NCBI GenBank assembly: GCA_963720885.1
Contig: CAVRGW010000006.1
Span: 682,001-746,000 of the forward strand
Direction of reading: 5' to 3'
Origin: DATLLN01 sp963720885
Lineage (GTDB): Bacteria > Actinomycetota > Thermoleophilia > Gaiellales > JAICJC01
Length of the DNA: 64,000 nt
The notes beneath the pieces were generated by a model. It saw nothing but the letters and a program-made list of their open reading frames with translations, did no database searches and was not told the origin of the DNA. A program made the translations under genes and the position numbers. Shown in pieces: positions 61,446 to 64,000 of this stretch. Numbering within the stretch: the first letter of the stretch is position 1; the number at the start of each line of letters is the position of its first letter.

Positions 61446-62137
61446 CGCTGTCCGCCACGCAGCTTGCCGTCGCGTTCGCCGCCGGCGTCGTCTCGATCGT
61501 CTCCCCCTGCGTCTGGCCGCTCGTCCCCGGCTACCTGTCTCTGGTCAGCGGCGTGCCGGCGCGCGAGCTGGAGGACCGGCGCGCCAAGGTGGTCGGCGCG
61601 GCCACCGGATTCGTCGCCGGCTTCACGGTGATCTTCACCTTGGCGGGTGCCGGCGCCGGGATCCTGGGCAGCCAGTTCCTCGAGCACCGCCGCGGGCTGG
61701 AGCTGATCGGCGGCACGATCGTGATCGCAATGGGCATCGTCATGCTCGCCCCCCGGTGGATCACATTCCTCCAGCGCCAGGCGCGGCTGCCGATGCAGTT
61801 CGGCCACGACGGCGCGCTATGGGCGGGCCTGGCCGGCGCAGCGTTCGCGATCGGATGGACACCGTGCATCGGCCCAACGCTGGGTGCGATCCTGACCGTC
61901 GCCGGCACGGAGGGCCGGGCGACCGACGGGGCCGTGCTCCTGTTCGCGTACTCGCTCGGCCTCGCCATCCCGTTCCTCGCCGCCGGGATCTGGCTGTCCA
62001 CCGCGCTGGCCGCAACCCGGCCGCTGCGCGCGCACTGGGAAACCGTGACGCGCGCGTCCGGATTGGTGCTGGTGTTCGTCGGCGTCCTGCTCGCGACCGG
62101 CCAGCTCGCCGAGATCAGCGCCCGGCTCGGCAGTTAG
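61442..62137 (+). CDS. CcdA/DsbD-like thiol-disulfide transmembrane reductase
   Basis: 231 aa, six membrane segments. The two redox Cys are in VSPCVWPLVPGYLS and GWTPCIGPTLGAIL, the CcdA signatures. It carries electrons from cytosolic thioredoxin across the membrane to the TlpA-like protein encoded just before it. No cytochrome c synthesis gene is seen in the window. Confidence 0.94.
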   Translation: MTLSATQLAVAFAAGVVSIVSPCVWPLVPGYLSLVSGVPARELEDRRAKVVGAATGFVAGFTVIFTLAGAGAGILGSQFLEHRRGLELIGGTIVIAMGIVMLAPRWITFLQRQARLPMQFGHDGALWAGLAGAAFAIGWTPCIGPTLGAILTVAGTEGRATDGAVLLFAYSLGLAIPFLAAGIWLSTALAATRPLRAHWETVTRASGLVLVFVGVLLATGQLAEISARLGS

Positions 62138-62146
62138 GCTGGACAC

Positions 62147-63223
62147 GTGAAGGTCGTCTCCGTGGTCGGCAACCGGCCACAGTTCATCAAGGCTGCGCCG
62201 CTCGTCCGCGCGCTCGACTCGGTCTGCGAGCACGTGCTCGTCCACACCGGGCAGCACTACGACGCCGAGCTCTCCGACGTGTTCTTCGCCGAGCTCGAGC
62301 TGCGCCCGCCCGACCACCGGATCGAAGGCGCCTCCGGACCCCACGCCGTGCAGACGGCACGGATGATGGCCGGCCTGGAGCCCGTGCTGGCCGCCGAGGA
62401 GCCCGATCTGGTGCTGACGTACGGCGACACGAACTCGACGCTGGCCGGCGCGCTGGTCGCCGCCAAGTCCGGCTACGCGTCGGGACACGTCGAGTCCGGC
62501 CTGCGCTCCTTTGACCGGGCGATGCCCGAGGAGGTCAACCGGGTGGTGGCAGACGTCATCTGCGACCTGAGGTTCTGCCCAAGCGAGACGGCGGTCGCCA
62601 ACCTGGCGGCGGAGGGCATCCACGACGGCGTCCACCTGGTCGGCGACGTGATGGTCGATGTCGCCCGTCACTTCGGCCCGATCGCGCAGCGCAAGTCGGA
62701 CGCCCTCGCGCGAATGGGCGTGGAGCCGGGCGCTTACGCGCTGATCACGGCCCACCGCCAGTCGAACACGGTGCGCGAGGCGATGGAGCCGCTGGTCGAG
62801 GTGCTGGAGGCGGTCGCAGATCCGCTGGTCTTCCCGCTGCACCCGCGCACCCGGGCGGCGCTGGAGGCGGCCGGCCTGCTCGACCGGGCCGCGGCCGCCG
62901 CGACGCTGTGCCCGCCGCTCGGCTACCTGGACTTCACGGCGCTGCTCGCATCCGCCCGCGTCTGCCTGACCGACTCGGGCGGCGTGCAGAAGGAAGCGTA
63001 TCTCCATCGTGTCCCATGCGTCACCCTGCGTGACACCACCGAGTGGGTGGAGACGATCGAGCTGGGATGGAACCGGCTGGTCGGGCTGGACGCCGGCGCG
63101 GTGCGCGAGGCGCTGGCCGGCGGACTGGCGCCGCCGGCGGAGCATCCGCCGCTCTACGGCGACGGCCGAGCCGCCGAGCGGATCGCCTCCGTCATCGCCG
63201 CCTGGGGCAGGACCGGCGGTTAG
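62147..63223 (+). CDS. wecB: UDP-N-acetylglucosamine 2-epimerase (non-hydrolysing)
   Basis: 358 aa. Converts UDP-GlcNAc to UDP-ManNAc. Family motifs: GNRPQFIKAAPLVRAL, VHTGQHYDAELSDVFF, YGDTNSTLAGAL, HVESGLRSFDRAMPEEVNR, and LTDSGGVQKEAY. TAGGCT, formed partly by the ccdA stop codon, ends 6 nt before the GTG (leaderless). It is followed by a nucleotide-sugar dehydrogenase, so UDP-ManNAcA or a related uronic acid is the likely product. Confidence 0.95.
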   Translation: MKVVSVVGNRPQFIKAAPLVRALDSVCEHVLVHTGQHYDAELSDVFFAELELRPPDHRIEGASGPHAVQTARMMAGLEPVLAAEEPDLVLTYGDTNSTLAGALVAAKSGYASGHVESGLRSFDRAMPEEVNRVVADVICDLRFCPSETAVANLAAEGIHDGVHLVGDVMVDVARHFGPIAQRKSDALARMGVEPGAYALITAHRQSNTVREAMEPLVEVLEAVADPLVFPLHPRTRAALEAAGLLDRAAAAATLCPPLGYLDFTALLASARVCLTDSGGVQKEAYLHRVPCVTLRDTTEWVETIELGWNRLVGLDAGAVREALAGGLAPPAEHPPLYGDGRAAERIASVIAAWGRTGG

Positions 63224-63233
63224 CATCACGCCG

Positions 63234-64000
63234 ATGTCAGCCCAGATCGCGATCATCGGCGCGGGCTACGTGGGGCTTCCGCTGGCCGTGGCCTTCGCCG
63301 AGGCCGGCTGCCGCGTCACCTGCGTCGACGTCGACGCCGCGCGCGTCGCCGAGCTGGCGGCCGGCCGGACACACGTCGAGGATGTGCCGGGCGCCACGCT
63401 GGCGCCGCTTGTCCAGGCGGGCTCGATCGCTGCCACCACGGACTACGCGGCGGTCGCCGACGCCGAGGCGATCCTGATCTGCGTGCCCACGCCGCTCTCC
63501 GAGAACCGCGAGCCGGACGTCTCGATCATCGCCAGCGCCACCGAGTCGATCCGCCCGCACCTCCGCCGCGGCCAGCTGGTGGTGCTCGAGTCGACCACCT
63601 ACCCTGGCACCACGCGGGAGGTGCTGCAGCCGGTGCTGGAGCGCGACGGGCTGGTCGCCGGGCGCGATTTCCATCTGGCGATGTCGCCCGAGCGCATCGA
63701 CCCCGGCCGCACCGACTTCACCGTGCGGACAACGCCCAAGGTGGTGGGCGGCCTGACGCCCGCCTGCCTCGACCGAGCCGTGGCCCTGTACTCGATCTGC
63801 GTCGACCGGCTGGTGCCGGTGTCCTCGCCGGATGCCGCCGAGCTGGTCAAGCTGCTCGAGAACATCTTCCGCAGCGTCAACATCGCGCTGGTCAACGAGC
63901 TGGCGATGCTGTGCGACCGGCTGAGCCTCAACGTGTGGGAGGTGGTCGACGCCGCGGCCACCAAGCCGTACGGCTTCATGCGGTTCAGCCCGGGGCCGGG
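63234..64000 (+). CDS. wecC: UDP-ManNAc/UDP-sugar 6-dehydrogenase, 5' part (runs off the window)
   Basis: 255 codons seen without a stop. NAD-binding AIIGAGYVGLPLAVAFAEAG, VPTPLSENREPD, ESTTYPGTT, MSPERIDPGR and the linker helix VKLLENIFRSVNIALVNELA identify the UDP-glucose/UDP-ManNAc dehydrogenase family. The MSPERIDPG pattern fits WecC/WbpA-type enzymes, supported by wecB just upstream. The catalytic Cys lies beyond the window. TAGCAT, overlapping the wecB stop, ends 7 nt before the ATG. Confidence 0.92.
   Translation, partial: MSAQIAIIGAGYVGLPLAVAFAEAGCRVTCVDVDAARVAELAAGRTHVEDVPGATLAPLVQAGSIAATTDYAAVADAEAILICVPTPLSENREPDVSIIASATESIRPHLRRGQLVVLESTTYPGTTREVLQPVLERDGLVAGRDFHLAMSPERIDPGRTDFTVRTTPKVVGGLTPACLDRAVALYSICVDRLVPVSSPDAAELVKLLENIFRSVNIALVNELAMLCDRLSLNVWEVVDAAATKPYGFMRFSPGP

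Overview
The window is one continuous stretch of high-GC, gene-dense actinobacterial chromosome. The evidence is a large share of GTG starts, ATGA/GTGA operon overlaps, the FHA-PP2C-FtsW/RodA-PBP-PknB block, an actinobacterial-type SUF cluster, and many start codons only 6-8 nt after a TANNNT -10 hexamer. The gene content and the separate DUF47/PiT, DUF4446 and FtsH-like proteins fit a deep-branching actinobacterium such as Thermoleophilia (Gaiellales/Solirubrobacterales), but that placement is inference. No phage, integrase, transposase, plasmid or CRISPR array was seen.

Layout. 1-7.8 kb: the 3' part of an ABC-F ATPase, an HtrA protease divergent from an OmpR/HK pair, an ANTAR regulator with its cytosolic GAF kinase, and glutamine synthetase behind a structured leader with a terminator. 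7.9-12.0 kb: a GAF/HD-GYP protein with an apparent frameshift, and a PiT phosphate transporter with its PhoU-like partner. 12.0-24.5 kb: a CDF metal exporter, DUF4446, a frameshifted membrane protein, and a Ser/Thr kinase followed by the cell-envelope operon fhaA-fhaB-pstP-rodA/ftsW-pbpA-pknB-ddl. 24.5-29.6 kb: metabolic genes, a secreted CAP protein with a likely CTG start, dcd, and an NAD-binding protein. 29.6-29.85 kb: a candidate small structured RNA with an extreme Shine-Dalgarno, a 14-codon ORF and a terminator. 29.85-37.2 kb, all on the minus strand: sufC-sufB-sufD-amidohydrolase-sufS-sufU-Rieske protein-DtxR/MntR regulator. 37.2-40.3 kb: tatA, a tatC broken by six clustered indels, an amidohydrolase and a TPR protein. 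40.3-48.4 kb: an ECF sigma factor fused to a zinc-finger/membrane tail, a His-rich secreted protein, an orphan adenine methyltransferase, an unusual FtsH-like AAA protease operon, a DUF4349 lipoprotein and an MBL hydrolase. 48.4-64 kb: gnd-pgl, a glycosyltransferase, a sugar isomerase/kinase/PLP-lyase operon, a large membrane protein, small hypotheticals, tRNA-Lys(CTT), an M42 peptidase, a thioredoxin/CcdA pair and the start of a nucleotide-sugar operon (wecB-wecC).

Four signals cut across the genes. (1) A palindromic element with core GGGGTCTGACCCC occurs at four intergenic places and lies beside two gene remnants. (2) At least fifteen genes look leaderless. (3) Several frameshifts (HD-GYP, the 13.5-14.7 kb protein, pgl, and six in tatC) suggest local sequence error or decay. 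(4) There are several candidate cis-regulatory structures: the glnA leader, the sufU operator-like inverted repeat, a palindrome over the start codon at 25.9 kb, and the 29.6 kb RNA. No large unknown system was found. The best leads are the 29.6 kb RNA, the glnA leader and the FtsH-like operon.
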